From Microbacterium capsulatum (lineage in GTDB: Bacteria; Actinomycetota; Actinomycetes; Actinomycetales; Microbacteriaceae), in assembly GCF_030865425.1 (NCBI RefSeq), contig NZ_JAVFCB010000005.1:215974-279973 (forward strand): DNA of 64,000 nt, given 5' to 3'. Positions 27,331 through 36,290 of the stretch are shown in pieces. A model generated the notes under the pieces. That model was not told the DNA's origin. It saw only the letters and a program-made list of their open reading frames with translations, and searched no databases. The translations under genes and the position numbers were made by a program. The first letter of the stretch is position 1, and every line of letters starts with the position of its first letter.

Positions 27331-29948
27331 TGCTGGCAGTTCTTCGCCGAGTAGTTCAGCGCGACGACCGAGCCCTTCGGCGCGAACGTGCCACCTGCAG
27401 GGGTCGTCGCGGTGACCGTGCCGTTGTCGTCCTTGCCGCTGGGGGTGCACGCTCCCTTGGCCGCCTGGAAGCCCAGCTTCTGCAGTTCGGTCGCGGCATC
27501 GGTCAGGCTCTTGCCGACCAGGTCGGTGGGCACCGCGGTGCCCTGTCCGTTGCTCGGCGAGATCGTCACCACGCTGCCGGTCGCGACCTGTCCGGGACCC
27601 GGATCCTGCGCTGCGACCTGATCGGTGGGCAGGTTGCTCGCGACCGCGGGACCCACGGTGACCGAGAATCCGGCGCCCTGCAGGGTCTGCGTGGCCTGAT
27701 CGATCGTCTGGCCGATCACGCTCGGCAGGTTGGTGTACGACTGCTTGAGCAGGTTCTGCGCGGGATCCGGGAACTTGCTGCCGCTGAAGAGCGAGTCGGC
27801 CGCGCCCTGGATCGCCTTGCCCAGGTAGAAGCGGATGTAAGGGACGTTGTTGCCGTTCGAGTCGAAGTCGTTGATGTCGACGTCGCCGATCGACTGGCCG
27901 ACCCACACCGCGGTGACGACCTTCGTGCTCGACTCGATCAGCATCGTCTGCGCGTTGTTGTGCGTACCCGTCTTGCCGATCAGCTGGGTGCCGTCGTTGG
28001 GGTTGCCCTGGGCACCCGTGGCCGCAGCGGTGATGCCGGTCGCGCCGTTGCTCATGACGCCGCGCAGGGCGTATGCCGCGGTGGCCGCGATCTCGGGCTT
28101 GATGACCTGGGTGCACGTCGTCGGCGGGAGCTTGAGGTCGGCGCCGTCCGCGCCCGTGATCCTGTCGATCGCGTGCGGCGCGCAGCGCGTGCCGTTGTTC
28201 GCGAGCGTCGCGTAGACGGCCGCCATCTCGATCGGGGCGATGGCCTTGGATCCCAGCACGTCGAACGGCACGTTCTGATCCGTCGTCTTGCCCATGTTGC
28301 CCAGGTGCACGCCCATGCGGTCGGCGACCGCGTTGATGTCGCACAGGTCGAGTTTGGCGGCCATCGCGAGGAAGCCGCTGTTCAGCGAGTAGGCGGTGAA
28401 CGCCAGCGGCGTGCCGACGAAGCCGCGGTTGCCGCCGGCGTTCGCGACGTCGGACGTCATCGGCACCGGGGTGCCGTGACAGTTCATCGTCTGACGCTGG
28501 ATCGAGCCGTTGACGGTCTCCCGCAGGGAGTGGCCCTTCTCCAGCCAGTCGATGAGGGTGAACACCTTGTACGTCGATCCGACCGAGAAACCGGAAGAAC
28601 CGCCGTGTTCATAGTCCGCCGCGTACACCAGCGAGCTCTGCCCGGTGGTCGCGGTGTCGGACTTCTCCTCGCTGTAGTTCGTGTTCTGCGTGAGGGAGAG
28701 GATCCGGCCCGTGCTCGCCTCGATGTTGACCGTGGCGGCGCCGAAGGACATGCCCGCGACCGTGGGGGTCGTATTGTCGTGCATCGCCTGCACGGCCGCG
28801 CCCTGAAGCGGATACGACAGCGAGGTGTACACGTTCAGACCGCCGCGGAACAGCTTGTCCTGGCGCTCCGCCTTGCTGCTGCCCAGCACGCTGTCGAGCG
28901 AGTGATCGCCCTCCAGCGTGGTCTGCACGTAGCGGCAGAAGTAGGCGTTGTCGCCGGCCATCCCGCAACCCGAGGGCGGGTTGACGATGTTCGGCGTGAT
29001 CGGCTGCGCGTGCGCCGCGTCGTAGGCGGCCTTCGTGATCTTGCCGTTCGCGAGCATGCGGCCGAGCACGTAGTTGCGCCGGACCAGGGTGTCCTTGTAG
29101 CCGTCCTTCGCCGAGTTCGAGTACGTCTTCGTGTCGGCGTCGTAGATCGACCCGTTCGGCTGGTCGATCCGGTACGCGTTCGGGTTCTGCACCATGCCGG
29201 CCAGGGTCGCGGCCTGCACGAGGCTCAGCTGCGAGGCGGAGACGCCGAAGTAGTGCTGCGCGGCCGCCTGGATGCCGTAGGAGGTGCCGCCGAAGTTGGC
29301 GAGGTTCAGATACCCGACCAGGATGTCGTTCTTGGAGTACTTCTTCTCGATCGCGGTCGCGTAGCGGATCTCCTGCAGCTTGCGGGCGATGCCCTTGCTG
29401 CCGACCGTCGCCGCGGCGTCGTTCCAGCACTGGTTGAGCTTGTCGTCGCGATTCTGATCGCTGAGGGGAACGCCCTGCTCGCACTCCTGCAGCAGCACGT
29501 TCTTCACGTACTGCTGGCTGATGGAGGAGCCACCGGCCGAGGAGGATCCCGTGACGTTGCCGACGACCGCCTTCAGGGTGCCGACGAGGTCGACGCCGCC
29601 GTGCGAGTAGTAGTTCTTGTCCTCACTGGACAGCAGCGCGTCGTAGAGGACCATGGCCACCTGGTTGTACGTCACCGGGACGCGGTTCTGATCGAAGAAC
29701 CGGGCGATCTGCTGCGGCTGGCCGTTGGCGTCGACGCCGTAGATGGTCGTCGCCTCCATCGGGCGGTCGACCTTCAGGTTCGAGGGCAGGTTCTCGAAGA
29801 GGTCGATCGACTGCGTGGCTGCGGCGCCGGTCACGGCGAACACCGGGGTGACGCTGGCGGTCACGAGAACACCGGCGACGACGCTGAGGCCGACGAGGCC
29901 GGCCAGGCCGCTGAGCACGCTTGTCAGCGTGCGTTTGGTCTGAGGCAT
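27327..29948 (-). CDS. class A penicillin-binding protein with PASTA domains
   Basis: An 873-residue bifunctional peptidoglycan synthase. One N-terminal helix (about 10-38) is followed by a GT51 glycosyltransferase (SSEDKNYYSHGGVD with the catalytic Glu, then SSISQQYVKN). The transpeptidase has SxxK in GSTYKVFT, SxN in SLNSGF and KTG in GKTGTHNN. Two C-terminal PASTA repeats begin around residue 735 (LPSVIGQTIDQA and VPTDLVGKSLTDA). It acts outside the membrane in cell-wall polymerisation. It resembles mycobacterial PonA2 in layout. The start ATG lies seven bases from TACGAT, suggesting a leaderless mRNA. Confidence 0.95.
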   Translation of the reverse strand: MPQTKRTLTSVLSGLAGLVGLSVVAGVLVTASVTPVFAVTGAAATQSIDLFENLPSNLKVDRPMEATTIYGVDANGQPQQIARFFDQNRVPVTYNQVAMVLYDALLSSEDKNYYSHGGVDLVGTLKAVVGNVTGSSSAGGSSISQQYVKNVLLQECEQGVPLSDQNRDDKLNQCWNDAAATVGSKGIARKLQEIRYATAIEKKYSKNDILVGYLNLANFGGTSYGIQAAAQHYFGVSASQLSLVQAATLAGMVQNPNAYRIDQPNGSIYDADTKTYSNSAKDGYKDTLVRRNYVLGRMLANGKITKAAYDAAHAQPITPNIVNPPSGCGMAGDNAYFCRYVQTTLEGDHSLDSVLGSSKAERQDKLFRGGLNVYTSLSYPLQGAAVQAMHDNTTPTVAGMSFGAATVNIEASTGRILSLTQNTNYSEEKSDTATTGQSSLVYAADYEHGGSSGFSVGSTYKVFTLIDWLEKGHSLRETVNGSIQRQTMNCHGTPVPMTSDVANAGGNRGFVGTPLAFTAYSLNSGFLAMAAKLDLCDINAVADRMGVHLGNMGKTTDQNVPFDVLGSKAIAPIEMAAVYATLANNGTRCAPHAIDRITGADGADLKLPPTTCTQVIKPEIAATAAYALRGVMSNGATGITAAATGAQGNPNDGTQLIGKTGTHNNAQTMLIESSTKVVTAVWVGQSIGDVDINDFDSNGNNVPYIRFYLGKAIQGAADSLFSGSKFPDPAQNLLKQSYTNLPSVIGQTIDQATQTLQGAGFSVTVGPAVASNLPTDQVAAQDPGPGQVATGSVVTISPSNGQGTAVPTDLVGKSLTDAATELQKLGFQAAKGACTPSGKDDNGTVTATTPAGGTFAPKGSVVALNYSAKNCQQ

Positions 29949-29955
29949 ACGCTTG

Positions 29956-29961
29956 ATCGTA
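29956..29961 (-). promoter_or_regulatory. -10 box (TACGAT) of a leaderless PBP transcript
   Basis: Seven bases (CAAGCGT) lie between the box and the ATG on the minus strand, with no ribosome site. Confidence 0.55.
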
Positions 29962-30023
29962 GGGGAGTTCCCTGAACACAAACTTTGACGCGCCCGCGCG
30001 CATCACCGTCCACCGGGAGAGCC

Positions 30024-30242
30024 ATGACCACGTGGGAATACCTCACCACGCCGCTGCTGATCCACAACACCGCCGCGATCCTGAACAACTGGGGCAAGCA
30101 GGGCTGGGAGCTCGTGCAGGTCGTGACCGGTCCCGAAGGCGGGCTGGTGGCGTACCTGAAGCGTCCGGTCGGCGGGGACGCCGCCGCGAACACCGGTCTC
30201 GGCGCCGCGGCGGAGGCCGCGCGCCAGTTCGAAGGAGAATGA
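30024..30242 (+). CDS. DUF4177 small protein
   Basis: A 72-residue protein whose core (TWEYLTTPLL, then LNNWGKQGWELVQVVTGP) matches DUF4177, a family of small proteins of unknown function. The start ATG follows GGGAGAG. It is two bases from the RidA gene, with which it forms an operon, an arrangement also seen in mycobacteria. Confidence 0.85.
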   Translation: MTTWEYLTTPLLIHNTAAILNNWGKQGWELVQVVTGPEGGLVAYLKRPVGGDAAANTGLGAAAEAARQFEGE

Positions 30243-30244
30243 GA

Positions 30245-30703
30245 ATGACCGTCAGCGCCCGACTCGCCGAACTCGGCATCGAGCTCCCGTCCGTCGCCGC
30301 CCCCGTGGCCGCCTACGTCGCCGCGCGCGTGCACGGCGACCTGGTGCACACGTCCGGTCAGCTGCCGTTCGTCGCCGGATCCCTGCCGGCCACCGGCAAG
30401 GTCGGCGCCGAGATCACCGCGGAGGACGCCAAGGCGCTCTCGCGCACGTGCGCGCTGAACGCGATCGCGGCCGCCGCGGATGCGGCCGGCGGCGTGGACC
30501 GCCTCGGCGGCGTCCTGCGCGTGGGCGGCTTCGTCGCCTCGGATCCGTCGTTCTCCGGCCAGCCCGGCGTCATCAACGGCGCCAGCGAGGTGCTGGGCGA
30601 GATCTTCGGCGACGCCGGCCGGCACGTCCGCGCGGCCGTCGGCGTGGCGGTGCTGCCGCTGGACAGCCCGGTCGAGGTCGAGGTGACCTTCACGCTCGTC
30701 TGA
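30245..30703 (+). CDS. RidA family protein
   Basis: A 152-residue YjgF/YER057c/UK114 protein. Motifs are VHTSGQLPFV near residue 36 and, toward the end, the RidA trimer segment (RAAVGVAVLPLDSPVEVEV). This family deaminates reactive enamines/imines released by PLP enzymes. The usual substrate-binding Arg of true RidA is not clearly present (family form RxxVxVxxLP appears as RAAVGVAVLP), so the exact activity is uncertain. It directly follows DUF4177. Confidence 0.85.
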   Translation: MTVSARLAELGIELPSVAAPVAAYVAARVHGDLVHTSGQLPFVAGSLPATGKVGAEITAEDAKALSRTCALNAIAAAADAAGGVDRLGGVLRVGGFVASDPSFSGQPGVINGASEVLGEIFGDAGRHVRAAVGVAVLPLDSPVEVEVTFTLV

Positions 30704-30720
30704 GCCCGCGGTCCCCCCGG

Positions 30721-30798
30721 ACCGTGTCCCATTTCTGACGTGGCGCGTCCCACTTTCTGTTGCTGAAACGGCGGTTGCGCAGCAGAAAGTGGGACACG
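30721..30798. repeat. GTGTCCC hairpin repeat, copy 2
   Basis: ACCGTGTCCCATTTC repeats exactly the arm of the copy at 19057. A 12-bp perfect inverted repeat TCCCACTTTCTG (30748-30759) / CAGAAAGTGGGA (30783-30794) forms the stem here, and CAGAAAG-GGGACACG matches the opposite arm of copy 1. Confidence 0.7.
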
Positions 30799-30815
30799 AT
30801 CCGTGAAGACACACA

Positions 30816-30853
30816 GAAGAGGCGCCCCGTCCGAACGGATGGGGCGCCTCTTC
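30816..30853. terminator. bidirectional terminator between ridA and acs
   Basis: GAAGAGGCGCCCC pairs perfectly with GGGGCGCCTCTTC, and the pairing continues inward (TCCG/CGGA) to an AA loop. It sits between convergent genes; short pyrimidine or purine runs flank both sides. Confidence 0.8.
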
Positions 30854-30865
30854 GCTTCTGGGGGC

Positions 30866-32830
30866 CTACTTCACCTGGGCGCTGATCACGCTCATCACGG
30901 CGGTGTCGGCGAGGGTCGTGGTGTCGCCCACCTCGCGGCCCTCCGCCACGTCGCGCAGCAGACGGCGCATGATCTTGCCGGAGCGCGTCTTCGGCAGCTC
31001 GTTCACGATGTAGACGTCGCGCGGGCGGGCGATCGGGCCGATCTGCTCGCCGACCCATCCGCGCAGCTGCTGGGCGAGGCCCTCGGGGGAGTGCGCGGCG
31101 AGGTAGCTCTCCTTCACGATCACGAACGCGACGACGGCCTGACCGGTCGTCTCGTCGGAGGCGCCGACGACCGCGGCCTCGGCGGTGGCCTCGTGCGCGA
31201 CGAGGGCCGACTCGATCTCGGCCGTCGAGAGGCGGTGGCCCGAGACGTTCATCACGTCGTCCACGCGGCCGAGCAGCCACAGGTCGCCGTCGTCGTCGAG
31301 GCGCGCGCCGTCGCCCGCGAAGTAGTAGCCCTCCTTCTCGAACTTCTCCCAGTACGTCTCCTTGTACCGCTCCGGGTCGCCCCAGATCCCGCGCAGCATC
31401 GCCGGCCAGGGCTTGGTGATCGCCAGCAGACCGCCGCCGCCCGACCCGACCTCGTTGCCGTCGTCGTCCACCACGTCGATCGAGATGCCGGGCAGCGGGG
31501 TCTGCGCGGATCCGGGCTTCGTCGCGGTGACGCCCGGCAGCGGCGAGATCATGATCGCGCCGGTCTCGGTCTGCCACCAGGTGTCCACGATCGGAGCCGT
31601 GTTGCCGCCGATGACCTCGCGGTACCACATCCACGCCTCGGGATTGATGGGCTCGCCCACCGAGCCGAGCACGCGGATGCTGGACAGGTCGAACTGGTTC
31701 GGGATCGCCCGGCCCGACTTCATGAACGAGCGGATCGCGGTCGGCGCGGTGTAGAAGATCGTCACGCCGTACTTCTGGATGATCTCCCACCAGCGACCCG
31801 GGTGCGGGGTGTCCGGCGTGCCCTCGAACAGCACCTGGGTGGCACCGTTCGCGAGCGGGCCGTAGGTCACGTAGCTGTGCCCGGTGACCCAGCCGATGTC
31901 GGCGGTGCACCAGAACACGTCCGTCTCCGGGTTCAGGTCGAACACGTTGCGGTGCGTGTAGGACGCCTGGGTGAGGTATCCGCCGGAGGTGTGCAGGATC
32001 CCCTTCGGCTTCCCGGTGGTGCCGGAGGTGTACAGGATGAACAGCGGGTTCTCGGCGGGGAACGCCTGCGCCTCGTGCTCGGCAGGGGCGGCCGCGACGA
32101 CGTCGTGGTACCAGACGTCGCGATCCTCGGTCCACTCGACCTCGTTGCCGCCGCGCTGCACGACGATCACGTGCTCGACCGTGAGCTGGGCGCCCTCGCC
32201 GCGGTCCGCGAGGGCCTGGTCGACGGCCGGCTTGAGCGGCGAGACCTTGCCCTTGCGGTAGCCGCCGTCGGCCGTGATGACGACCTTCGCGCCGGCGTCG
32301 TCGATGCGCGAGCGAAGGCTGTCGGCGCTGAAACCGCCGAAGACGACGGAGTGGATCGCGCCGATCCGCGCGACGGCGAGCATCGACGCGACCGCCTCGG
32401 GGATCATCGGCAGGTAGATCGCGACGCGGTCGCCGTGGCCGACGCCCATGCCGGTGAGGACGTTGGCGAGGCGCTTGACCTCCGCGGTGAGCTCGGCGTA
32501 CGTGATCCGGCGCTCGTCACCGGGTTCGCCCTCCCAGAGCAGGGCGACGCGATCGCCGTTGCCGGCCTCGACGTGCCGATCGAGGCAGTTGTAGGCGACG
32601 TTCAGCTCGCCGTCGGCGAACCACTTCGCGAACGGCGGGGTCGTCCAGTCCAGCACCTCGGTGAACGGCGTGTGCCAGTGCAGAGCGCGGGCCTGCGCGG
32701 CCCAGAACGCGTCGCGGTCGGTCGCGGCTTCGGCGTAGAGCCCGGGCTGCGCGACGGCGGCCGCCGCGAACTCCGGAGAGGGCGGGAAGACGCGGGTCTC
32801 GTCGAAGACGTGATCGATCTGGCTGCTCAT
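30866..32830 (-). CDS. acs: acetyl-CoA synthetase
   Basis: A 654-residue AMP-forming enzyme that converts acetate, ATP and CoA to acetyl-CoA in the cytoplasm. Adenylation motifs are [28 protein letters not shown] and [20 protein letters not shown]. The C-terminal lysine that is acetylated in this family is in [12 protein letters not shown]. The start MSSQIDHV follows AGGAG at 12 bases, and that site can pair with CTCCT just after it (AGGAG-CGC-CTCCT), which may lower initiation. A TATATT -10 box lies upstream. Confidence 0.95.
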   Translation of the reverse strand: MSSQIDHVFDETRVFPPSPEFAAAAVAQPGLYAEAATDRDAFWAAQARALHWHTPFTEVLDWTTPPFAKWFADGELNVAYNCLDRHVEAGNGDRVALLWEGEPGDERRITYAELTAEVKRLANVLTGMGVGHGDRVAIYLPMIPEAVASMLAVARIGAIHSVVFGGFSADSLRSRIDDAGAKVVITADGGYRKGKVSPLKPAVDQALADRGEGAQLTVEHVIVVQRGGNEVEWTEDRDVWYHDVVAAAPAEHEAQAFPAENPLFILYTSGTTGKPKGILHTSGGYLTQASYTHRNVFDLNPETDVFWCTADIGWVTGHSYVTYGPLANGATQVLFEGTPDTPHPGRWWEIIQKYGVTIFYTAPTAIRSFMKSGRAIPNQFDLSSIRVLGSVGEPINPEAWMWYREVIGGNTAPIVDTWWQTETGAIMISPLPGVTATKPGSAQTPLPGISIDVVDDDGNEVGSGGGGLLAITKPWPAMLRGIWGDPERYKETYWEKFEKEGYYFAGDGARLDDDGDLWLLGRVDDVMNVSGHRLSTAEIESALVAHEATAEAAVVGASDETTGQAVVAFVIVKESYLAAHSPEGLAQQLRGWVGEQIGPIARPRDVYIVNELPKTRSGKIMRRLLRDVAEGREVGDTTTLADTAVMSVISAQVK

Positions 32831-32873
32831 GATGAGGAGGCGCTCCTTTGCGGTGATGCTTCGCGACGTGGCG

Positions 32874-32879
32874 AATATA
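32874..32879 (-). promoter_or_regulatory. -10 box (TATATT) for acs
   Basis: TATATT stands out in this GC-rich context, 43 bases upstream of the acs start on the minus strand. A TTGAGG about 15 bases further upstream could be a weak -35. Confidence 0.5.
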
Positions 32880-32930
32880 GCCGTGCCCATCGTCCCTCAA
32901 TACCGTCGGAAGTCGGTAGTGGATCGTGTT

Positions 32931-32958
32931 TTGTGCGGGGACCTTTCCTGCGTACACT
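32931..32958 (+). promoter_or_regulatory. promoter of the 6C RNA (TTGTGC-16-TACACT)
   Basis: A -35 box TTGTGC and a -10 box TACACT, 16 bases apart, predict a start at about 32965, just upstream of the 6C RNA structure. Confidence 0.65.
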
Positions 32959-32964
32959 GGCCGA

Positions 32965-33071
32965 CGGCCGATCATTCGAATCCGGCTTTTCCTGCGGCAG
33001 CGACGCCCCCCTCGTCGCCCGCATCCGGGCGGCATCCCATTCCCCCCGTGGGATGCCGCCCTCCTCCTTCT
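32965..33071 (+). ncRNA. 6C small RNA
   Basis: Two stem-loops each display exactly six cytosines. The first is GCGACG-CCCCCCT-CGTCGC (33000-33018). The second has a perfect 13-bp stem GGGCGGCATCCCA/TGGGATGCCGCCC with loop TTCCCCCCG (33027-33061), followed by a pyrimidine tail TCCTCCTTCTCC that should act as the terminator. This is the defining structure of the actinobacterial 6C RNA (B11 in Mycobacterium tuberculosis). The gene lies beside the Tad genes, as in mycobacteria. The C-rich loops are thought to pair with G-rich ribosome sites of mRNAs. Ends are approximate. Confidence 0.88.
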
Positions 33072-33166
33072 CCGGCATCGCCCCTCGCTCGTTCTGCACA
33101 GGCGGGATCGCCGACGGGTTCCGCACCGGTTGCATCCCGGCCGCTCCGCGGCGTGAGCCGGGTCCC

Positions 33167-33172
33167 TAGCGT
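33167..33172 (+). promoter_or_regulatory. -10 box (TAGCGT) of a leaderless tadA transcript
   Basis: Six bases (CGGGGC) separate it from the ATG of the Tad ATPase gene, with no ribosome site. Confidence 0.6.
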
Positions 33173-33178
33173 CGGGGC

Positions 33179-34168
33179 ATGCCTTCGCCGTTCGTCATCG
33201 TCCCTCGCGGATCCACGGGTGCCTCCGAGCCGCTGGACCTGGACCCGGCCTTCGGCGAGCTCGCCGTGCACGCCGCCGACCCCCGGGTCACCGACCTGTT
33301 CCTGAACGGCGCGGACGGCCTGTTCCTCGATCGCGGATCCGGTGCGGAGCCCGTGCCCGGCTGGTCCGCGTCGGAGCGGGAGGTGCGCGACCTCGCCGTG
33401 CGGCTCATCGCGCTCGGCGGCCGTCATCTGGACGACCAGGCGCCGTGCGTGGATGTGCGGCTCGCGTCCGGCGTGCGCGTGCACGCAGTCCTCGCGCCGG
33501 TCGCGACCTCGGGCACGGCCGTGTCGGTGCGGATCCCGCGGGTGCGGGCGGCGGATCTCGACGATCTGTGCCGGCTCGGCGCGATCGACGGCGCGCAGCG
33601 GGCATGGCTCGAGGAGACCGTGCGGGCACGGCGGAACGTGCTCATCACCGGCGGCACGGGCACCGGCAAGACCACGATGCTCGCAGCGCTGCTCGCGCAC
33701 GTCCCGCACGACGAGCGGATCGTGACGATCGAGGACGTCGCCGAGCTGCGCCCGCGGCACCCGCATCACGTCTCCCTCGAGGCGCGGCAGCCGAACCTCG
33801 AGGGCGTCGGCGCGATCGGCGTCGCCCGGCTCGTCCGGGAGTCCCTGCGCATGCGGCCGGATCGTCTCATCGTGGGAGAGTGCCGCGGTGAGGAGATCCG
33901 CGACCTTCTCACCGCCCTGAACACGGGTCATGACGGCGGCGCCGGGACCCTGCACGCCAGCGGCCTGAGCGACGTGCCCGCCCGGCTCGAGGCGCTCGGA
34001 GCGCTGGCCGGGATGGATCCGCCCGCGCTCGCCCGTCAGGCCGTGAGCGCGTTCGCCTCCGTGCTGCATCTCGTCCGGGAGCGCTCCGGGGTGCGGCGCC
34101 TGGTGCAGGCCGGGGAGCTCTGGCTCGACGGCGAGCATCTCGGGATCGCGGAGGTGCGGCCGTGGTGA
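33179..34168 (+). CDS. tadA: TadA/CpaF-type secretion ATPase
   Basis: A 329-residue type II/IV secretion ATPase that powers assembly of Tad/Flp pili. The Walker A is [13 protein letters not shown], the Asp box is [14 protein letters not shown], and the Walker B region is [19 protein letters not shown] with the His box after it ([14 protein letters not shown]). It is shorter at the N-terminus than proteobacterial CpaF, as in other actinobacteria. It is the first gene of the locus, with the fused TadBC following in an overlap. In mycobacteria a CpaE-like gene precedes it; here the 6C RNA does. Confidence 0.9.
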   Translation: MPSPFVIVPRGSTGASEPLDLDPAFGELAVHAADPRVTDLFLNGADGLFLDRGSGAEPVPGWSASEREVRDLAVRLIALGGRHLDDQAPCVDVRLASGVRVHAVLAPVATSGTAVSVRIPRVRAADLDDLCRLGAIDGAQRAWLEETVRARRNVLITGGTGTGKTTMLAALLAHVPHDERIVTIEDVAELRPRHPHHVSLEARQPNLEGVGAIGVARLVRESLRMRPDRLIVGECRGEEIRDLLTALNTGHDGGAGTLHASGLSDVPARLEALGALAGMDPPALARQAVSAFASVLHLVRERSGVRRLVQAGELWLDGEHLGIAEVRPW

Positions 34169-35175
34169 GGCGGGTGCGGGAATCGATCGCCCGGCCTGTC
34201 GGCGGGCGGGCGGTGCGGGTGGGCGGCCGGCCGGTGCGGCGGTTCCGGATCCGGTGCGACGAGGCGCCCGGCGGCGAGGGCGCCGTCGCGGAGACGGTGC
34301 GCACCCTGGCGGTCCTGCTGCAGGCGGGGGCGTCGCCGCTCGCGGCCTGGCGTCATCTCGCGGAGAGCGGATCGGCGGAGGCGGTCGCCGTGCTGGCGGA
34401 GGTCGAGCGCGGACGCGCACTGGTCGCCGGGATCCGCTCCTGCGGCGGGGTGTGGCCGACCGTGGCGTCCGCGTGGAGCATCGCCGCGACCGTGGGCGCG
34501 CCGCTCGGCGACGTGCTGCGTGCGATCGCCGCGGCACTCGAGGGCGCCGGCGAGATCCGGGACGAGGTCGATGTCGCGCTGGCCGAACCTGCAGGCACCG
34601 CGCGGCTCATGCTGTGGCTGCCCGTCGTCGGTCTATTGCTCGGCACCGCTCTCGGCTTCGACACCGTCACGGTGCTCGCGACACAGCCGGCCGGGTGGGC
34701 GTGCCTGGCGGCCGGGATCGCCCTGCTGCTGGCCGCGCGAGCCTGGACGAGAGCACTGGTACGGCGTGCGCGCCCTCCCGCGGGGATCCCGGGCATCCGC
34801 GCCGAGCTGCTCGTCGTCGCACTCGCCGGCGGCACCGCGATCCCCCGGGCGCTCGCGCTCGTGGCGGAGGAGACGGGGGAGCCCGGCCGGGATCCGGCTC
34901 CGATCCGGGACCGACCGGACGACGGAGAGGGTCCGGCGATCGAGAGGGTGCTGCGGCTGTCCGCCGCGGCCGGCGTGCCCGCGGTCGAGCTGCTCCGCGC
35001 CGAGGCCGCCCGTGCTCGCCGGGACGCCCGGACCCGCGGTCGGAAGGGTGCCGCACGTCTCTCCTCGAGCCTGCTGCTGCCGCTCGGGGCGTGCACGCTG
35101 CCGGCCTTCCTGCTGCTCGGCGTCGCGCCGCTCATCCTCAGCGTGCTCACCACGACGCCGATCCCGCTGACCTGA
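34162..35175 (+). CDS. TadB-TadC fusion, platform protein of the Tad system
   Basis: A 337-residue membrane protein. Residues about 38-145 form one T2SF-like helical domain (VRTLAVLLQAGASPLAAWRH, then ATVGAPLGDVLRAIAAAL). Two helices follow at about 150-195. A second, shorter helical domain (about 210-300, ELLVVALAGGTAIPRALAL and AAAGVPAVELLRAEAARARR) ends in a helix pair at about 305-333. Other actinobacteria encode TadB and TadC separately; here one gene covers both. It overlaps tadA by seven bases (start GTG GTG at 34162 or 34165). Confidence 0.75.
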   Translation: MVRRVRESIARPVGGRAVRVGGRPVRRFRIRCDEAPGGEGAVAETVRTLAVLLQAGASPLAAWRHLAESGSAEAVAVLAEVERGRALVAGIRSCGGVWPTVASAWSIAATVGAPLGDVLRAIAAALEGAGEIRDEVDVALAEPAGTARLMLWLPVVGLLLGTALGFDTVTVLATQPAGWACLAAGIALLLAARAWTRALVRRARPPAGIPGIRAELLVVALAGGTAIPRALALVAEETGEPGRDPAPIRDRPDDGEGPAIERVLRLSAAAGVPAVELLRAEAARARRDARTRGRKGAARLSSSLLLPLGACTLPAFLLLGVAPLILSVLTTTPIPLT

Positions 35176-35232
35176 TCGTGCGGATCCCACCGGATGCCGC
35201 CCCCCGAAGAAAGAAAGAGAGAGAAGGACACC

Positions 35233-35442
35233 ATGGATCAGACCGAGAACCTCCTGCCCGCCCTGACGAGTCGTCGCGCCGCACGGCTGTTCGGCGACGA
35301 CACCGGCGCCGCGACCGCCGAGTACGCGATCGCGACGATGGCGGCGGTGGCGTTCGCCGGGCTCCTCGTCGTCATCATGCGCAGCGACGAGGTGCGCGGG
35401 ATCCTCACGGACCTCGTGCGCCGGGCGCTGACCGTCGGATGA
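35233..35442 (+). CDS. DUF4244 Flp-like pilin
   Basis: A 69-residue small protein with a class III prepilin signal: the G-A-A-T-A-E-Y stretch places Glu at position +5 after the Gly, followed by a hydrophobic helix (AIATMAAVAFAGLLVVIM). This is the DUF4244 family found in actinobacterial Tad loci and probably the major pilin subunit. The ribosome site AGAAGGA is well placed. The processing peptidase is not in this window. Confidence 0.85.
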   Translation: MDQTENLLPALTSRRAARLFGDDTGAATAEYAIATMAAVAFAGLLVVIMRSDEVRGILTDLVRRALTVG

Positions 35443-35840
35443 ACGGCCGGCCGCCGACCCGCGGGGGTCCGGCGCCCGGCGGTGCCCGGGCGCGACACCA
35501 CCCGACCGCGAGCCGGGAACGCGGATCCGCGGCCGCCGAGCTCGCGGTCGCGCTCCCGGTCGTCGTGCTCACCCTGCTGCTCGGCGTCGGGGTGCTCGGC
35601 GCGGGGCTGCGCATGGTGACGCTGCAGGACGCCGTCGCCGATGCCGCCCGGATCCTCGGCCGCGGCGACGCGACCGGCGATGCGGGTGCGGCCGTGGCCC
35701 GCGCCGATCCCGGCGCAGGGTTCGCGGTCAGCCGATCCGACGACCTCGTGTGCGTCACCGCGTCGGCCGAGGCGCGGATCCTCGGCGGGGTCGCGGTGCC
35801 GATCCGGGCGACCGGCTGCGCGTTGGAGGGCGGCCGGTGA
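35439..35840 (+). CDS. tadE: TadE family minor pilin
   Basis: A 133-residue protein starting in an overlap with the pilin stop codon. A basic N-terminus of about 30 residues leads to ERGSAAAELAVALPVVVLTL, a prepilin-like signal with Glu at +5 and a hydrophobic helix, as in TadE. The region after it contains LQDAVADAARILGRGD, the typical TadE continuation, and two cysteines (VCVTA and GCALEG) that could form a disulfide outside the cell. Confidence 0.82.
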   Translation: MNGRPPTRGGPAPGGARARHHPTASRERGSAAAELAVALPVVVLTLLLGVGVLGAGLRMVTLQDAVADAARILGRGDATGDAGAAVARADPGAGFAVSRSDDLVCVTASAEARILGGVAVPIRATGCALEGGR

Positions 35841-35886
35841 TGACCGGCGGCGGAGCGCGCGGGCCGCGGATGAGGGGAGAGGGCTG

Positions 35887-36228
35887 ATGGCCGGATCGGC
35901 CGTCGCGCTGGGCGGGATCGCGGTGACCGCGGCGCTCGCGCTCGGCGCGGCCCTGGTCGGCGGCGCCGGGGCGGCCTCGCAGCGGGTGGCGGCCGCGGCC
36001 GATGCCGCCGCGCTCGCCGCCGCGGACACGGCCTCGGGTGCGGTCCCGGTCGGCGGGGACCCCTGCGAGGTCGCGGCGCGGGTCGCGGCCGCCCACGGCG
36101 CGACCCTGGACGACTGCCGCATCGACGACCTCGTGGTCGGGGTGCGCGTCTCGGCGGCGTACGCTGGTCTCCCGACCGTCGCCGCTTCCCGAGCAGGACC
36201 GCCCGAAACTCCTGCGGGCGACGGATGA
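35887..36228 (+). CDS. TadE-like secretion-neighbourhood protein (Rv3654c type)
   Basis: A 113-residue protein with one N-terminal helix (about 5-30) followed by ASQRVAAAADAAALAAADT and a cysteine pair (DPCEVAARV and DDCRIDDL). This layout matches the actinobacterial TadE-like proteins that end the Tad locus. It lacks the Glu+5 prepilin signal. The start ATG follows GGGGAGAGGG. The companion helicase gene usually found nearby is absent from this window. Confidence 0.75.
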   Translation: MAGSAVALGGIAVTAALALGAALVGGAGAASQRVAAAADAAALAAADTASGAVPVGGDPCEVAARVAAAHGATLDDCRIDDLVVGVRVSAAYAGLPTVAASRAGPPETPAGDG

Positions 36229-36290
36229 CCGTGCTGAGTCATCGACCTCGACACGGTGTGTATGGTGTGCTTCGAAGAAAGGACGCACCC

